From NCBI GenBank assembly GCA_963677625.2, contig CAXXSW010000002.1:1-64000 (forward strand): a stretch of DNA of 64,000 nucleotides, written 5' to 3'. Under the pieces are notes generated by a model. It saw only the letters and a list, made by a program, of their open reading frames with translations. It was not told where the DNA came from and searched no databases. This DNA comes from UBA1351 sp963677625. Lineage in GTDB: Bacteria; Bacillota; Clostridia; Lachnospirales; Vallitaleaceae. A program made the translations under genes and the position numbers. The number at the start of each line of letters is the position of its first letter. The stretch's first letter is position 1. This document shows, one piece after another, positions 1-8,983 of the stretch.

Positions 1-1
1 T

Positions 2-232
2 CTTCTCTACGTGAAAGGGAAAGTAAGCTGGTTGTCTTCACCTCGAATCCATAATGCCAATACCCATGGAACTGGCTGTACCCTGTCATCGGCTATTGCA
101 TCTAATCTTGCTAAGGGCTATAGTTTATGGAACAGTGTTAGGTTAGCAAAAGGGTATGTTGCTGGTGCAATTCAAGCAGGTCTTGACCTTGGTAGGGGTT
201 CAGGCCCTCTAAACCATATGTACAGATGGTAA
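2..232 (+). CDS. thiD: Hydroxymethylpyrimidine/phosphomethylpyrimidine kinase, C-terminal part
   Basis: The reading frame is open from the left edge to a TAA at 230-232, so only the C-terminal ~76 residues are present. The visible NTHGTGCTLSSAIASNL stretch is the ThiD signature that forms the anion hole and substrate-contact helix of ribokinase-fold HMP(-P) kinases. These enzymes phosphorylate the pyrimidine precursor of thiamine in the cytoplasm. The 3' end reads on into a structured intergenic region, so it is probably the last gene of its transcript. The N-terminus and any thiamine riboswitch lie outside the window. A PdxK-type pyridoxine kinase is a less likely alternative, because PdxK shares this motif. 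Confidence 0.85.
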   Translation, partial: LLYVKGKVSWLSSPRIHNANTHGTGCTLSSAIASNLAKGYSLWNSVRLAKGYVAGAIQAGLDLGRGSGPLNHMYRW

Positions 233-254
233 GAGAAAGTTTTTAGGTAAAAAA

Positions 255-314
255 CTGGACAATTGAGTTCAAATTGTGTATTATTCGGTTTGAATTGCTT
301 TTATTATTGTCCAG
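255..314. terminator. Nested inverted repeat after thiD
   Basis: CTGGACAAT at 255-263 pairs with ATTGTCCAG at 306-314. Inside it, AGTTCAAA (266-273) pairs with TTTGAATT (289-296) with one G-U. The structure sits directly behind the thiD stop and before an independent gene. A terminator or mRNA 3'-end stabiliser is likely, but there is no long U-run, so termination is an inference. Confidence 0.4.
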
Positions 315-391
315 AAATGTTAGAATATATGAGTAGAAAAAGATAATGAGATAAATAAAAAGAGAAAAATAAATGATAGAGGGAGAGCAAG

Positions 392-1015
392 ATGGGTAAT
401 GGAGGACTAGCTATGGAAGATATGTCGGGATACGGTGAATTTTTAGATATACCTGAAGAAGTCAATCGGTGGAACTGGGGGGCCTTTTGGTTGACCTGGA
501 TATGGGGTTATAAAAACGAGGTTATGATTGGCTTTCTCGGTCTGATACCGATAGTTAATATATTTATTATGTTCTATTTAGGCAAGAATGGAAATAAGAT
601 AGCTTGGAAGAACAGGCATTGGCCCCACCTCAAGGATTTTGAGAATGCCCAACGTAAATGGGCACTTGCTGGATGGATTATTGCCCCATTTTTTATTGCC
701 TTCCATTTATTAATTATATATAACTATTTTTATTTGGAAAATCAGGAAGAATACATAAGAAGCGAAACACTTAAAATGATTAATGAAAGTGAAGAGGCTA
801 TTAGGTTTATTGGCGGGGAAGTCGAGATTACCGGATATGTTCGTGGGTCAGGATTCTTCTTTGTCGATACCACATATTCAGCTTTGGTTGATGCTAAGTA
901 TGGTAAATATTGGGCAGCGATTCGACTGGATGACCAGGGAAAGGTTAGGGAAATCTTGTTGTCCCATCGCTTTTTAATACAAGGCTTTAAAGAAGTTATT
1001 ATTACAAGAGAGTAA
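392..1015 (+). CDS. Small membrane protein of unknown function
   Basis: 207 residues. The ATG at 392 follows GAGGGAGAG at a good distance. The N-terminal third carries a Trp-rich stretch (RWNWGAFWLTWIWGYKN) followed by a hydrophobic segment (about residues 48-68) and a second one (about 92-112), suggesting two membrane passes. The C-terminal ~90 residues are soluble, alternate beta strands and helix, and include a GGEVEITGYVRGSGFFFVD stretch. The N-terminal pattern resembles small Firmicutes membrane proteins that begin with a W-N-W-A-A-F-F motif, and the C-terminal part is reminiscent of Coa1-like domains. Neither resemblance can be settled by eye. It appears to be monocistronic. No function is assigned. 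Confidence 0.7.
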   Translation: MGNGGLAMEDMSGYGEFLDIPEEVNRWNWGAFWLTWIWGYKNEVMIGFLGLIPIVNIFIMFYLGKNGNKIAWKNRHWPHLKDFENAQRKWALAGWIIAPFFIAFHLLIIYNYFYLENQEEYIRSETLKMINESEEAIRFIGGEVEITGYVRGSGFFFVDTTYSALVDAKYGKYWAAIRLDDQGKVREILLSHRFLIQGFKEVIITRE

Positions 1016-1121
1016 TCAAGTAATAAAAGGTAAATGGATCTTGATGATTTTGAATAATTTGATAGATATGTTATGCTAATTACTGTTAGTTTGATATTGT
1101 ATTATACTTGAAAGGAGTAAC

Positions 1122-1751
1122 ATGTCAAAGTTATTATTAATCCTCTTGGTTCAGTTGCTATATGTTCCAATGCTCTCATTAAGAACGATTTGTATGGTCA
1201 AAAATCTTAAAATCCTGACAGCACTATTTGGGTTTATGGAGGCTATCATCTATATATTTGGATTGGCTATTGTACTTTCTGGTGATCAAAATATTTTGGA
1301 AATGCTTGTATATGCAATCGGTTTTTCATTAGGCTTGGTGGCAGGTATCTTAATCGAACAGAAATTGGCTATTGGTTTTTCTAGTTTTGAAGTTAATATT
1401 AATCATGAGAATCCAATATTGGTCAAGGAGTTACGTGATAGGGGATATGGTGTTACCATTTATAATGGTCAAGGTCGAAATGGCAAACGAATCAAATTGG
1501 ATATCCTGACTAAAAGGAAAAGAGAAAAAGACTTGATGGATATAATCCTATCAAGTGAGCCACAAGCCTTTATTATGTCATATGAACCTAAATCATTTAA
1601 GGGTGGTTACTTAAGTGATATGATGAAGAAGAGAATGAAGTTACGAAGGTCAACACCAGTTTCAGACCAAGATGATACTAGTGTAATAAGAAGAATGTTT
1701 AAGGAAATAGGTAGAGAAGTAAAATCATTTAAAAAGTATTGGAAAATATGA
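1122..1751 (+). CDS. UPF0316 / DUF2179-type membrane protein
   Basis: 209 residues starting at ATG 1122 behind GAAAGGAGT. Three hydrophobic segments fill roughly residues 1-80. A soluble region (about 90-170) contains HENPILVKELRDRGYGVT and an IYNGQGRNGKRIKLDIL stretch, the arrangement of UPF0316 proteins: an N-terminal DUF5698-type membrane part plus a DUF2179 domain. The C-terminal tail is basic and Lys/Arg-rich, longer than in most relatives. The family has no firmly established biochemical role. The gene ends just before a strong bidirectional terminator. Confidence 0.8.
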   Translation: MSKLLLILLVQLLYVPMLSLRTICMVKNLKILTALFGFMEAIIYIFGLAIVLSGDQNILEMLVYAIGFSLGLVAGILIEQKLAIGFSSFEVNINHENPILVKELRDRGYGVTIYNGQGRNGKRIKLDILTKRKREKDLMDIILSSEPQAFIMSYEPKSFKGGYLSDMMKKRMKLRRSTPVSDQDDTSVIRRMFKEIGREVKSFKKYWKI

Positions 1752-1800
1752 TTATAAATAGATTTAAATAAGCTATATGGGAAACAGTAAGGTAAAAAAA

Positions 1801-1846
1801 AGAATCCATTAACTAATTGATATTAGTTGATGGATTCTTTTTTTTT
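1801..1846. terminator. Bidirectional intrinsic terminator
   Basis: A 16-bp stem (1801-1816 with 1823-1838, one G-U) and a 6-nt loop is followed by eight T on the plus strand and preceded by a run of A, so it can work on both strands. It separates two convergent genes, the UPF0316 gene and the secreted protein gene. Confidence 0.9.
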
Positions 1847-1851
1847 AATAA

Positions 1852-2364
1852 TTAAGGTTGTAGGATACAATCTTCATTACCGGCACTACCGTCTTGAAGC
1901 CTTTGACCCATTGTTCCGCGAGCTCCACCGCCTTGGTTTCCTCTGCCGCCATTACCTTTGTAGGCATTGCCGCTACCAGTTCCGTCTGCTGCTTGAAGGC
2001 CTATTCCATTGCCGTTTCCTTGGCCAAGACCTGAATTTGCATTTCTAAAGATTCCAAGTCCACCATCTTCACCAAGTACGCAGGCTTCAGTATCTGCTGT
2101 CGCATAACTCTGTGGTCCTCTACCAAATAGTCCGTTTTCGGCATTTTCTGTAATGTGAGCTAAAAGTAAATCATAATCTTCTTGTGAGATAACTCCATTT
2201 GCCAAAGCTTCATCTAATTGGGTCACTCTAAGATCAAGGTAAGTAGCTGCATCCATGTTAGTGGTAATCTCTTCGTCAACTGGGTCTACATCACTTGCAG
2301 AGACAGCCATCACGCTCATAAGTAATAGTGATAATGTGGTTAAGGTAACAAATAATTTTTTCAT
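1852..2364 (-). CDS. Small secreted Gly/Asn-rich protein with a short helical hairpin
   Basis: The start is taken at 2364 because GGAGG lies just upstream there and MKKLFVTLTTL begins a typical signal peptide ending near AVSA|S. Reading from farther upstream (2415) would add 17 residues without signal character. The mature protein (~145 residues) has a helical segment with LDEALANGVISQEDYDLLLAHI. This 'LxxxLxxGxIxxxxYD' pattern is shared by small exported YckD/DUF2680-like proteins, where it builds a helix-turn-helix. The C-terminal half is low-complexity, rich in Gly, Asn and Gln, and ends with a Cys pair (one mid-protein, one four residues from the end) that could form a disulfide. Function unknown; probably cell-surface or extracellular. 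Confidence 0.7.
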   Translation of the reverse strand: MKKLFVTLTTLSLLLMSVMAVSASDVDPVDEEITTNMDAATYLDLRVTQLDEALANGVISQEDYDLLLAHITENAENGLFGRGPQSYATADTEACVLGEDGGLGIFRNANSGLGQGNGNGIGLQAADGTGSGNAYKGNGGRGNQGGGARGTMGQRLQDGSAGNEDCILQP

Positions 2365-2568
2365 TTTTAATTCCTCCAATTCATTGTTTGATTTTTTAAC
2401 CGGTCGTTTTTTCATTGACCATGTTTGGTATGGTTATATATTATTCCCCTTATGTGACAGCTTCGTGTACAGAATATGTAAAAAAAGGAGAATTGAAGAA
2501 TTTTGGTCAAGAAAAAAGAAAGGGAAAGTGATATGATGGATATATGATACAGGAATGAGGTAAGGCTT

Positions 2569-3483
2569 ATGGATGAAAAACGTGTTGCAGTAAGGCGAAT
2601 GCAAGACTACATTAAAAAGAAGATTTCACAAAAAATAAGTTTAAAAGACCTAAGTGCTTCTGTTAATCTTTCACCGTCCTATGCAACAAAAATTTTTAAG
2701 GAGGAAACAGGATATACGCCTTATCATTATATAAAGGCATTAAGACTGTCTGAGGCAGCCAGAGTCCTTAGAGACCAGAATATCAAAGTCATTGATGTTG
2801 CCCTTGATTATGTTTTTGACAGCCACGAAGGTTTTACTAGAGCTTTTTCCAAACAATTTGGGCTACCACCAAAACAATATGCTAAGGAGAAACCACCTAT
2901 TCAGTGGTTTCTACCTTATCCAGTTCAGAAATCTTCCGGGACTAATACAAAATCTAATGATTTGTTACTAGTTAGTGGAAGTAAGGAGGAAATTATGGAG
3001 CAATTTATTTTTACACAAGTTATAGAAAGACCTAGGAGAAAGGCCTTGATTTTAAGGGCGAGAACGGCAAGAGAATATTTTAAATACTGTGAGGAAGTAG
3101 GTTGTGATGTTTGGGGAATTTTAATGAGTGTTAAGGAAGCCTTATACGAACCAGCCGGTTTTTGGTTACCGGACTATCTGGTGCCAGCCGGAACTTCCAA
3201 GTATGTTCAGGGGGTAGAGGTTCCTGAGGACTATGATAATATTATTCCTGAAGGTTTTGAGCTCATTGATTTGGAACCATATAAAGCGATGATTTTTCAA
3301 GGCCAACCCTATGATGATGACAACTTTCAAAAAGCTGTTTCAAGTATGATGGAAGCCATGGATAGCTTTGATCCTAGACTTTACGGATATGAATATGCTC
3401 CGGAAAAGGGACCTAGATTTCAGTTGGAGCCTCGAGGTGAACGTGGGTATATTGAAGGACGACCTGTTGTTGATATGATCTAG
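2569..3483 (+). CDS. AraC-family regulator with GyrI-like effector-binding domain
   Basis: 304 residues, ATG at 2569 behind a GAGGTAAGG site. Residues ~8-105 form an AraC/XylS double helix-turn-helix (LKDLSASVNLSPSYATKIFKE; second HTH ending PPKQYA). From ~140 on, a GyrI/BmrR-like effector domain follows (VIERPRRKALILRAR, later EGFELIDLEPYKAMIFQGQPYD). This SoxS/Rob-like order, HTH first and GyrI domain last, is common in Firmicutes regulators of drug or small-molecule response. It is divergent from the small secreted protein gene (about 200 bp between starts) and could regulate it. Target and ligand unknown. Confidence 0.85.
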   Translation: MDEKRVAVRRMQDYIKKKISQKISLKDLSASVNLSPSYATKIFKEETGYTPYHYIKALRLSEAARVLRDQNIKVIDVALDYVFDSHEGFTRAFSKQFGLPPKQYAKEKPPIQWFLPYPVQKSSGTNTKSNDLLLVSGSKEEIMEQFIFTQVIERPRRKALILRARTAREYFKYCEEVGCDVWGILMSVKEALYEPAGFWLPDYLVPAGTSKYVQGVEVPEDYDNIIPEGFELIDLEPYKAMIFQGQPYDDDNFQKAVSSMMEAMDSFDPRLYGYEYAPEKGPRFQLEPRGERGYIEGRPVVDMI

Positions 3484-3625
3484 GAATAAGTGTGAACCAC
3501 CTTATATTGGCGGCACTAATTCGCTAAATATGTGCTAAGAATGCTTAAATCTCTCTCTCTTCCATCCTATTATTTTCCTTACTAATGTTGTAAAATATAA
3601 GAAGTACATATTTGGCTTAAACGAG

Positions 3626-3655
3626 TCAGGCATAGAAATCAATTTCTATACCTGA
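3626..3655 (+). terminator. Hairpin in front of the sugar-sensing operon
   Basis: TCAGG-C-ATAGAAAT (3626-3639) pairs with ATTTCTAT-A-CCTGA (3642-3655), with one C/A mismatch, followed by TTCTTATT. It lies between the AraC gene and the next operon, only 8 nt before the GGAG of the next gene. It can be the AraC terminator or a leader hairpin of the following mRNA. Confidence 0.45.
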
Positions 3656-3673
3656 TTCTTATTGGAGATATAC

Positions 3674-4699
3674 ATGAAAAAGAAACAATTCTTATATACG
3701 CTGATTATCCTATTTATATGCTTTTTGATTGGGGCCATGGCTGTTGGTCTCTATATTTCTGAGCAAATCGCAGGGTCTTCTGCTAAGGAATATTTATGGG
3801 AAGATAAGTCTAGGGTTGAAAGTCATATATTGGTTATTATTGATGATTCCAGTCAGACCTATGACAGTGAATTTGAAGCAGGTATTGTAGAAGCCGCTGA
3901 TGAATATCGAATCGCAGTGGAGATTAAACGGATTCCACCAAAAAACTATATTGAAGATGTTGTAGATGAACTTGATAAGGCTTTATATGCAGGAATGGAT
4001 GGGGTTATTGCCCATACTAGCGATAATCCGGCCATCAAGAAAAAGATTCAAGAACTCTACGATGTAGGGATTCCGGTGGTTGCTATGGAGCAGGACATTC
4101 CTGAAAGTCCGAGAATCACCTTTGTAGGTGTGAATCAGTATGATATAGGATATATGGCAGGAGAAAGCCTTGCTAAAGCCCTTGATGGTAAAGGAATTGT
4201 AGCGGTTATATCAGAGAAGAATTATGATGAATCAGAGGCTAGGGAAGATATGATGTTACTCGGACTCAGAGAGGTTCTTAAGTCCTATCCCCAACTCTAT
4301 CTTGAGCAGATTGATTATACAGAACAGGGAGTCCTTAGTGCCGAGACCATTGCCCTTGATATTATTCGAAATAACAGTGAGATTAATGCCTTCTTTTGTA
4401 CGTCAGGTACCAACACCTTAGGTGTGGTTCAGATGCTTATTGACAATAATATGGTTAACAAGCTTCAGTTAGTTGGTTATGGCAATGATCCTGAAATTAT
4501 GGAATTTATCAGCAAGGGTAATATTGTTGATGCTTCTATTATTGCTGACTATCGGGATATTGGTAGACAAAGTGTGTTGGCCTTAGTTGAATATGCTAAA
4601 CATGGATTCGTGTCCTCCTATATTAATACAGATTTTGAAGTGATTGATGAAAGCAACATCCAGGACTATATGAAAGCGCTGGGTGATGGAGATGAATAG
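3674..4699 (+). CDS. Membrane-anchored sugar-binding-type sensor protein (Peripla_BP_4 fold)
   Basis: 341 residues. ATG at 3674 is chosen over the in-frame TTG at 3662 because GGAG (3664-3667) is correctly spaced only for the ATG. An uncleaved N-terminal hydrophobic helix (LYTLIILFICFLIGAMAVGL) with no lipobox Cys anchors the protein. The rest is a LacI/RbsB-type two-lobe binding domain (GMDGVIAHTSDNPAIKKKI, GIPVVAMEQDIP, ITFVGVNQYDIGYMAGESLAKAL). Its stop overlaps the start of the histidine kinase, so the two are translationally coupled. This is the order known for binding proteins that act as extracellular sensor subunits, such as Clostridium XylFII with LytS. I infer it presents a sugar to the kinase rather than serving import. 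Confidence 0.85.
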   Translation: MKKKQFLYTLIILFICFLIGAMAVGLYISEQIAGSSAKEYLWEDKSRVESHILVIIDDSSQTYDSEFEAGIVEAADEYRIAVEIKRIPPKNYIEDVVDELDKALYAGMDGVIAHTSDNPAIKKKIQELYDVGIPVVAMEQDIPESPRITFVGVNQYDIGYMAGESLAKALDGKGIVAVISEKNYDESEAREDMMLLGLREVLKSYPQLYLEQIDYTEQGVLSAETIALDIIRNNSEINAFFCTSGTNTLGVVQMLIDNNMVNKLQLVGYGNDPEIMEFISKGNIVDASIIADYRDIGRQSVLALVEYAKHGFVSSYINTDFEVIDESNIQDYMKALGDGDE

Positions 4700-6242
4700 A
4701 GGGTTGTGGAAGAAGAAGGCCAGTAGAGAAATTTCTCACTCAGATGACAAGCAAAATACGAAGCATCACAATAAGTTTGGGTCTATCCGTATTAATCTTA
4801 TTGTCTTTTCACTGACTATTATCTTGCTTATGACTATACTTAGTATATATTCCTTGTCTGTCTTGAATCGGTACAAGGGGCAGATAGAAACCATGTTTGA
4901 CAAACACATTGAGCTTTCTGAGCTTCATGGATTGATACAGGAAATGGATGATGACCTTCTCGGTTTCCTTACAACTAAAAGTTCTAGCAAGCTTAATGAC
5001 TTTAATAAAAATACCCAAGGTCTATCTATGGTCATGGATGTTCAGGAAGATGACATTTATACTATGGATGGAGTACTTATGAAGAATATTCGTAATCTGA
5101 TATCTGCTTACCAAGAGACTGCCAGTGAAGCCATATCTTACAAAAGGCAACGAAACGTATCCCGTTATTATGCTAGCTATGAAGAGTCAGAGAAGATTAA
5201 GTCATTTATTTTTGAATATATTGATGAACTTAATGAAATTCAGTTGACTAGAAACTCCTTGGCATATGTTGAATTGGTTAATGAGATTCGATTGCTACAG
5301 AATATTACTTATTTTATTGTTATCAGCCTAATTGTAGTCTCTTTGCTAATTGTTTATCTGATAACTGATCGAATGGTTAAACCTTTTGGACTCTTGTCTC
5401 ATGCGGCAGAAGAGATTGCAGAAGGAAATTTTGAGGTTAAGGATATTGAACTTCAGACAGATGATGAGTTTAAGTTACTTGCCATTGCCTTCAATAAGAT
5501 GAAAGCCAGTATTAGAGATTATGTAAATGAGCTTAATAACAGAGCGGAAACGGAAGCTAAACTGAAAGATGAGCAGATGAAAAATATTAAAATGGAACAT
5601 CTGTTGGACAATGCAAGGTTATACGCTCTTCAGTCTCAGATCAATCCTCATTTTCTCTTTAATACTATTAATGCAGGCGTTCAGATGTCCATTATGGAAA
5701 GAGCAACACGGACTGGGCAATTTTTAGAGTCTATGTCCAGACTCTTTAGATATAATATACAAAAAATAGATTCTATATCTACACTTGGTGAAGAGATTAA
5801 AAATATCACCGATTACTATGATTTGTTGAAAGTGCGTTTTGGTCAGCGTATATTATTTGAGTTAGATGTGGAGCCTATGACATTGGATGTGAAGATTCCA
5901 CCTCTTATTTTGCAACCATTGGTTGAGAACGCTTATATACATGGGCTCAGTGGCTTGGAACAAGGCGGTAGCATAAGAGTCGGAACCAAATACATGGCAG
6001 ACTATGTAGTGGTGACTGTTGAGGATGATGGAAGAGGTATGGATGAGACAAGCATCCAAGAGATTCTTTCCTATCAGGATACCCGTTTAGACGAAGGTAG
6101 TGGAGATGAAAACCAGGGGATTGGTGTACGAAATGTACGGGACCGTTTGGAGCTCTTTTGCCATTCCAACCAAGTCTTTCGTATGGAAGGCGAAAAAGGT
6201 AAAGGTGTTCGTGTTATCATGTACATACCCCATGAGGTATAG
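4686..6242 (+). CDS. YesM/LytS-type sensor histidine kinase
   Basis: About 518 residues. GTG 4683, ATG 4686 and ATG 4692 are all possible; the gene overlaps the end of the preceding one. Layout: TM1 ~37-60, an extracellular helical region to ~202, TM2 ~203-226, HAMP (~228-280), a linker, then the His_kinase domain with LQSQINPHFLFNT (phospho-acceptor His near residue 322). A HATPase domain follows with LILQPLVENAYIHG (N box), VEDDGRGMD (G1) and GIGVRNVRDRL (G2). These are hallmarks of the LytS/YesM kinase group, which pairs with AraC-type response regulators in carbohydrate control. The gene is 22 bp from its partner regulator. Confidence 0.92.
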   Translation: MEMNRGLWKKKASREISHSDDKQNTKHHNKFGSIRINLIVFSLTIILLMTILSIYSLSVLNRYKGQIETMFDKHIELSELHGLIQEMDDDLLGFLTTKSSSKLNDFNKNTQGLSMVMDVQEDDIYTMDGVLMKNIRNLISAYQETASEAISYKRQRNVSRYYASYEESEKIKSFIFEYIDELNEIQLTRNSLAYVELVNEIRLLQNITYFIVISLIVVSLLIVYLITDRMVKPFGLLSHAAEEIAEGNFEVKDIELQTDDEFKLLAIAFNKMKASIRDYVNELNNRAETEAKLKDEQMKNIKMEHLLDNARLYALQSQINPHFLFNTINAGVQMSIMERATRTGQFLESMSRLFRYNIQKIDSISTLGEEIKNITDYYDLLKVRFGQRILFELDVEPMTLDVKIPPLILQPLVENAYIHGLSGLEQGGSIRVGTKYMADYVVVTVEDDGRGMDETSIQEILSYQDTRLDEGSGDENQGIGVRNVRDRLELFCHSNQVFRMEGEKGKGVRVIMYIPHEV

Positions 6243-6264
6243 ATAGGAAGTAAGGAAGTGACTT

Positions 6265-7854
6265 ATGTATAGACTCATTATTGTTGACGATGAACAAATT
6301 GTTTTAGATGGATTGAAATTCTTAATAGAAGATACTATAAATGATGTTGAGGTGGTTGCAACGGCAAGTTCGGGAAGAGAAGCTATTTTAGCTTGTGAAA
6401 GACATCATCCCGATATCGTTTTTATGGACATTAAAATGCCTGGAATTAATGGTATTGAAGCTATAGAAACCCTTCAGAAAAGAATGAACCATATTAAATT
6501 TGTTATTATATCTGCTTATGAGCAATTTGAATATGCCAAACAGGCGGTTGAGCTTGGTGTTAGCGATTATATACTGAAGCCGATGAATCCAGATAAGGTG
6601 GTTGAAGTCCTTAAAAAGATTACAGAAGAGATTCGTCTGGACCGGGAAGCTAGACTTAGAGAAATTGAAAACAAGGAAAAATTGGAGAAAATTTTACCGG
6701 TTCTAGAACATGGATTTATATATTCCCTTCTTATGAATACGGATTATAGGGAGGAACTAAATAAATACCAGGGACTCTTTGATGCTAATAAGGAAAAGGC
6801 CTATGCCATGATTTTGGAATTTGGTGAAGGAAAGCACCCTCAGCTTAGTAATAAGATTGGGACAGGTTTTAGAGGTCAATCCTTTTATCCTAAGGTTCAA
6901 GCTACGATTAAGTATAAATGTAGGGCCATTGTTGGACCGATGATTGTTAATCGGATGACTGTGTTGGTTTTTTCTGATGATAAGGGAGGAGAGTATGAAC
7001 AACGGGTGCATGCCCTTGAGTTGGCTGAATCCATATATGAGTCTATCTCCAAGCAGATAGATGCTAATGTTTATATTGGTTTGGGATCTGCTTATCCACT
7101 GGAAAAATCCAAGAATTCCTTGGAAGAAGCTATGTATAGTTTGAATCGAATGACAGATGAGCATATTGTACATGTTAATGATATTGTGGTTAAGAGTGAA
7201 GAAGAATATTATACCCATATCGATATAAAAGAAGATGAAAACCATATTATTAAGTTACTTGAATCCGGTCAAAAAGAAGAATTGATTAGCGAATTAAAGC
7301 TTTTTTTCAATCGGATTAATAAGAAATATCAAGGTGATATGGACAGTATCCGTAATACGGTAATTGAGCTGATGGTTATGGTTTTATCTTGTTCCTTTAG
7401 GAACAACCTTCAGGCAGATATCGTTGGGTATTCAACATATATTAATGAGCTCCATGAAATTCATCACTTTGTAGAATTATCTAATTGGTCCATTCGCAAG
7501 GTTTCCTATATTGCAGATGAAATTGCTAGTAGGAAATCCAACCATATTTCCAAGGTTGTGGTGAAGGCAAAAGCATATATTGATGAACATTTGATGGAGG
7601 AAGTCAGCCTGGTGGATATTTCAAAATATGTATCTGTCAGTCCCCAGTACTTCAGTAAGATTTTTAAAGATGAGATAGGTGTAACTTTTGTAGAGTATGT
7701 GAGGAAGGAGAGAATTGAAATAGCTAAGAAGCTCCTAAGGGAGGGGCAGTATTCGGTCAAAGAAGTGTGTTACAAGATAGGTTATAATGATCCGAATTAT
7801 TTTAGTCGTTTGTTCAAGAAACTGGTTGGTGTTTCTCCAACAGAGTACAAGTAA
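6265..7854 (+). CDS. YesN-type response regulator (REC + AraC HTH)
   Basis: 529 residues. The N-terminal receiver (1-120) has the acidic DDE cluster, the phospho-acceptor Asp55 in VFMDIKMPG and the conserved Lys in YILKPMNP. A ~300-residue middle region matches the linker of YesN-like proteins. The last ~100 residues are an AraC double HTH (VDISKYVSVSPQYFSKIFKDE and VKEVCYKIGYNDPNYFSRLFKK, ending SPTEYK). ATG 6265 follows GGAAGTAAGGAAG. By analogy with Clostridium YesN acting with LytS it should activate the downstream transporter genes. The partner kinase is immediately upstream. Confidence 0.93.
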   Translation: MYRLIIVDDEQIVLDGLKFLIEDTINDVEVVATASSGREAILACERHHPDIVFMDIKMPGINGIEAIETLQKRMNHIKFVIISAYEQFEYAKQAVELGVSDYILKPMNPDKVVEVLKKITEEIRLDREARLREIENKEKLEKILPVLEHGFIYSLLMNTDYREELNKYQGLFDANKEKAYAMILEFGEGKHPQLSNKIGTGFRGQSFYPKVQATIKYKCRAIVGPMIVNRMTVLVFSDDKGGEYEQRVHALELAESIYESISKQIDANVYIGLGSAYPLEKSKNSLEEAMYSLNRMTDEHIVHVNDIVVKSEEEYYTHIDIKEDENHIIKLLESGQKEELISELKLFFNRINKKYQGDMDSIRNTVIELMVMVLSCSFRNNLQADIVGYSTYINELHEIHHFVELSNWSIRKVSYIADEIASRKSNHISKVVVKAKAYIDEHLMEEVSLVDISKYVSVSPQYFSKIFKDEIGVTFVEYVRKERIEIAKKLLREGQYSVKEVCYKIGYNDPNYFSRLFKKLVGVSPTEYK

Positions 7855-7902
7855 ATGGTCCTTTGTGGAGTCACCATTGTTTAACAAAAGGTGGGGTTTT
7901 TA

Positions 7903-8952
7903 TTGAAGAATAATAGTTTTACAAGAAAGCGTTACATGTGGGGCTCCGTTTTCTTTGTAGTCATGGCAGTGGGCTTCAGTATCATGACTTTTGGTGAAAA
8001 GGAAGTTGAATCTGATGATAGACCAATAACCATTGGTTTTTGTGCTGACAATCTAGTTATTGAAAGATGGCAAAGAGATCAAGAGATTTTTCAGGCAAAA
8101 GCAAAAGAGAAAAGTGTAGATGTTATTGTTTATAATGCCAATGAAGATAACGATTTACAAAATCAACAAATCAGGAAGCTTATTGATAAGAAGGTAGATG
8201 TTATTGTCATCATACCATACGACAAGGCAGGTATCAGTGAAGCAGTTGCTGAAGCCAAACATGAGGGGATTAAGGTTATCGCCTACGATAGGCTTATTAA
8301 CGATGCTGATATTGATGCTTATATATCTTTTGATAATCTAAAAGTCGGTCAATTGCAAGCCCAGGCTTTGTTGGAAGTGGTTCCCAAGGGCAATTATGTT
8401 CTTATTAATGGATCACCAGATGATAATAATTCATCCATGTTCAGAGAAGGATACATGACAGTTTTGAAAGATGAAATCAGAAAAGGGAATATAAGTATTG
8501 TTGCTGAAGAATGGGCTGATAAGTGGCGGGAAGAGCCAGCATATGACATCGTTGCCAGGACCTTAAATGATGGTGTTGAAATTGATGCTATCATTGGCGC
8601 AAATGATCGATTGGCAGAAGCAGCTATTAGAGCTCTTTCTGAACGAGGGCTAGGTGGACAGGTTATGGTGGCAGGACACGATGCAGATATATCTGCATGT
8701 CAGAGAATTGTTGAAGGAACCCAGTACATTACCATCTATAAACCTATTCGGCTTTTAGCGGAAACAGCTGTTGATTTGGCCATAAGCCTGGCTAATGGTG
8801 AGACCGTAGCTAGTGATGCAACCATTAACAACGGAATGAAAGACGTACCCTATATTAAATTAGATGTTTTATCGGTGACTGTTGATACCATTGAAGAGAC
8901 GGTTATTGCAGATGGATTTCATGAAAGGGAAGACATCTACCGCCAAGATTGA
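7903..8952 (+). CDS. XylF-like membrane-anchored D-xylose-type binding protein
   Basis: About 349 residues. TTG 7903 is preferred because AAAAGGTGGGG (7886-7896) is spaced correctly for it; GTG 7891 lies inside that site. An N-terminal hydrophobic segment (WGSVFFVVMAVGFSIMTF) has no lipobox Cys. The body follows E. coli XylF closely in recalled landmarks: LVIERWQRDQEIF, VDVIVIIPYDKAGISEAV, GIKVIAYDRLINDADIDAYI, GNYVLINGSPDDNNSSMFR, VAGHDADISACQRI. A second, lipobox-type binding protein follows separately, so this anchored copy may be a XylFII-like sensor rather than the transport component. It is followed by a strong hairpin. Confidence 0.88.
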   Translation: MKNNSFTRKRYMWGSVFFVVMAVGFSIMTFGEKEVESDDRPITIGFCADNLVIERWQRDQEIFQAKAKEKSVDVIVYNANEDNDLQNQQIRKLIDKKVDVIVIIPYDKAGISEAVAEAKHEGIKVIAYDRLINDADIDAYISFDNLKVGQLQAQALLEVVPKGNYVLINGSPDDNNSSMFREGYMTVLKDEIRKGNISIVAEEWADKWREEPAYDIVARTLNDGVEIDAIIGANDRLAEAAIRALSERGLGGQVMVAGHDADISACQRIVEGTQYITIYKPIRLLAETAVDLAISLANGETVASDATINNGMKDVPYIKLDVLSVTVDTIEETVIADGFHEREDIYRQD

Positions 8953-8983
8953 CCTATAAAGAAGTTATAATGTAAAGAGATTG

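Noticed and set aside
233..391. Thiamine (TPP) riboswitch after thiD
   Set aside because: No CTGAGA or GACCTGA-type core was seen, only a nested inverted repeat; a riboswitch would be expected upstream of the thi genes, outside the window.
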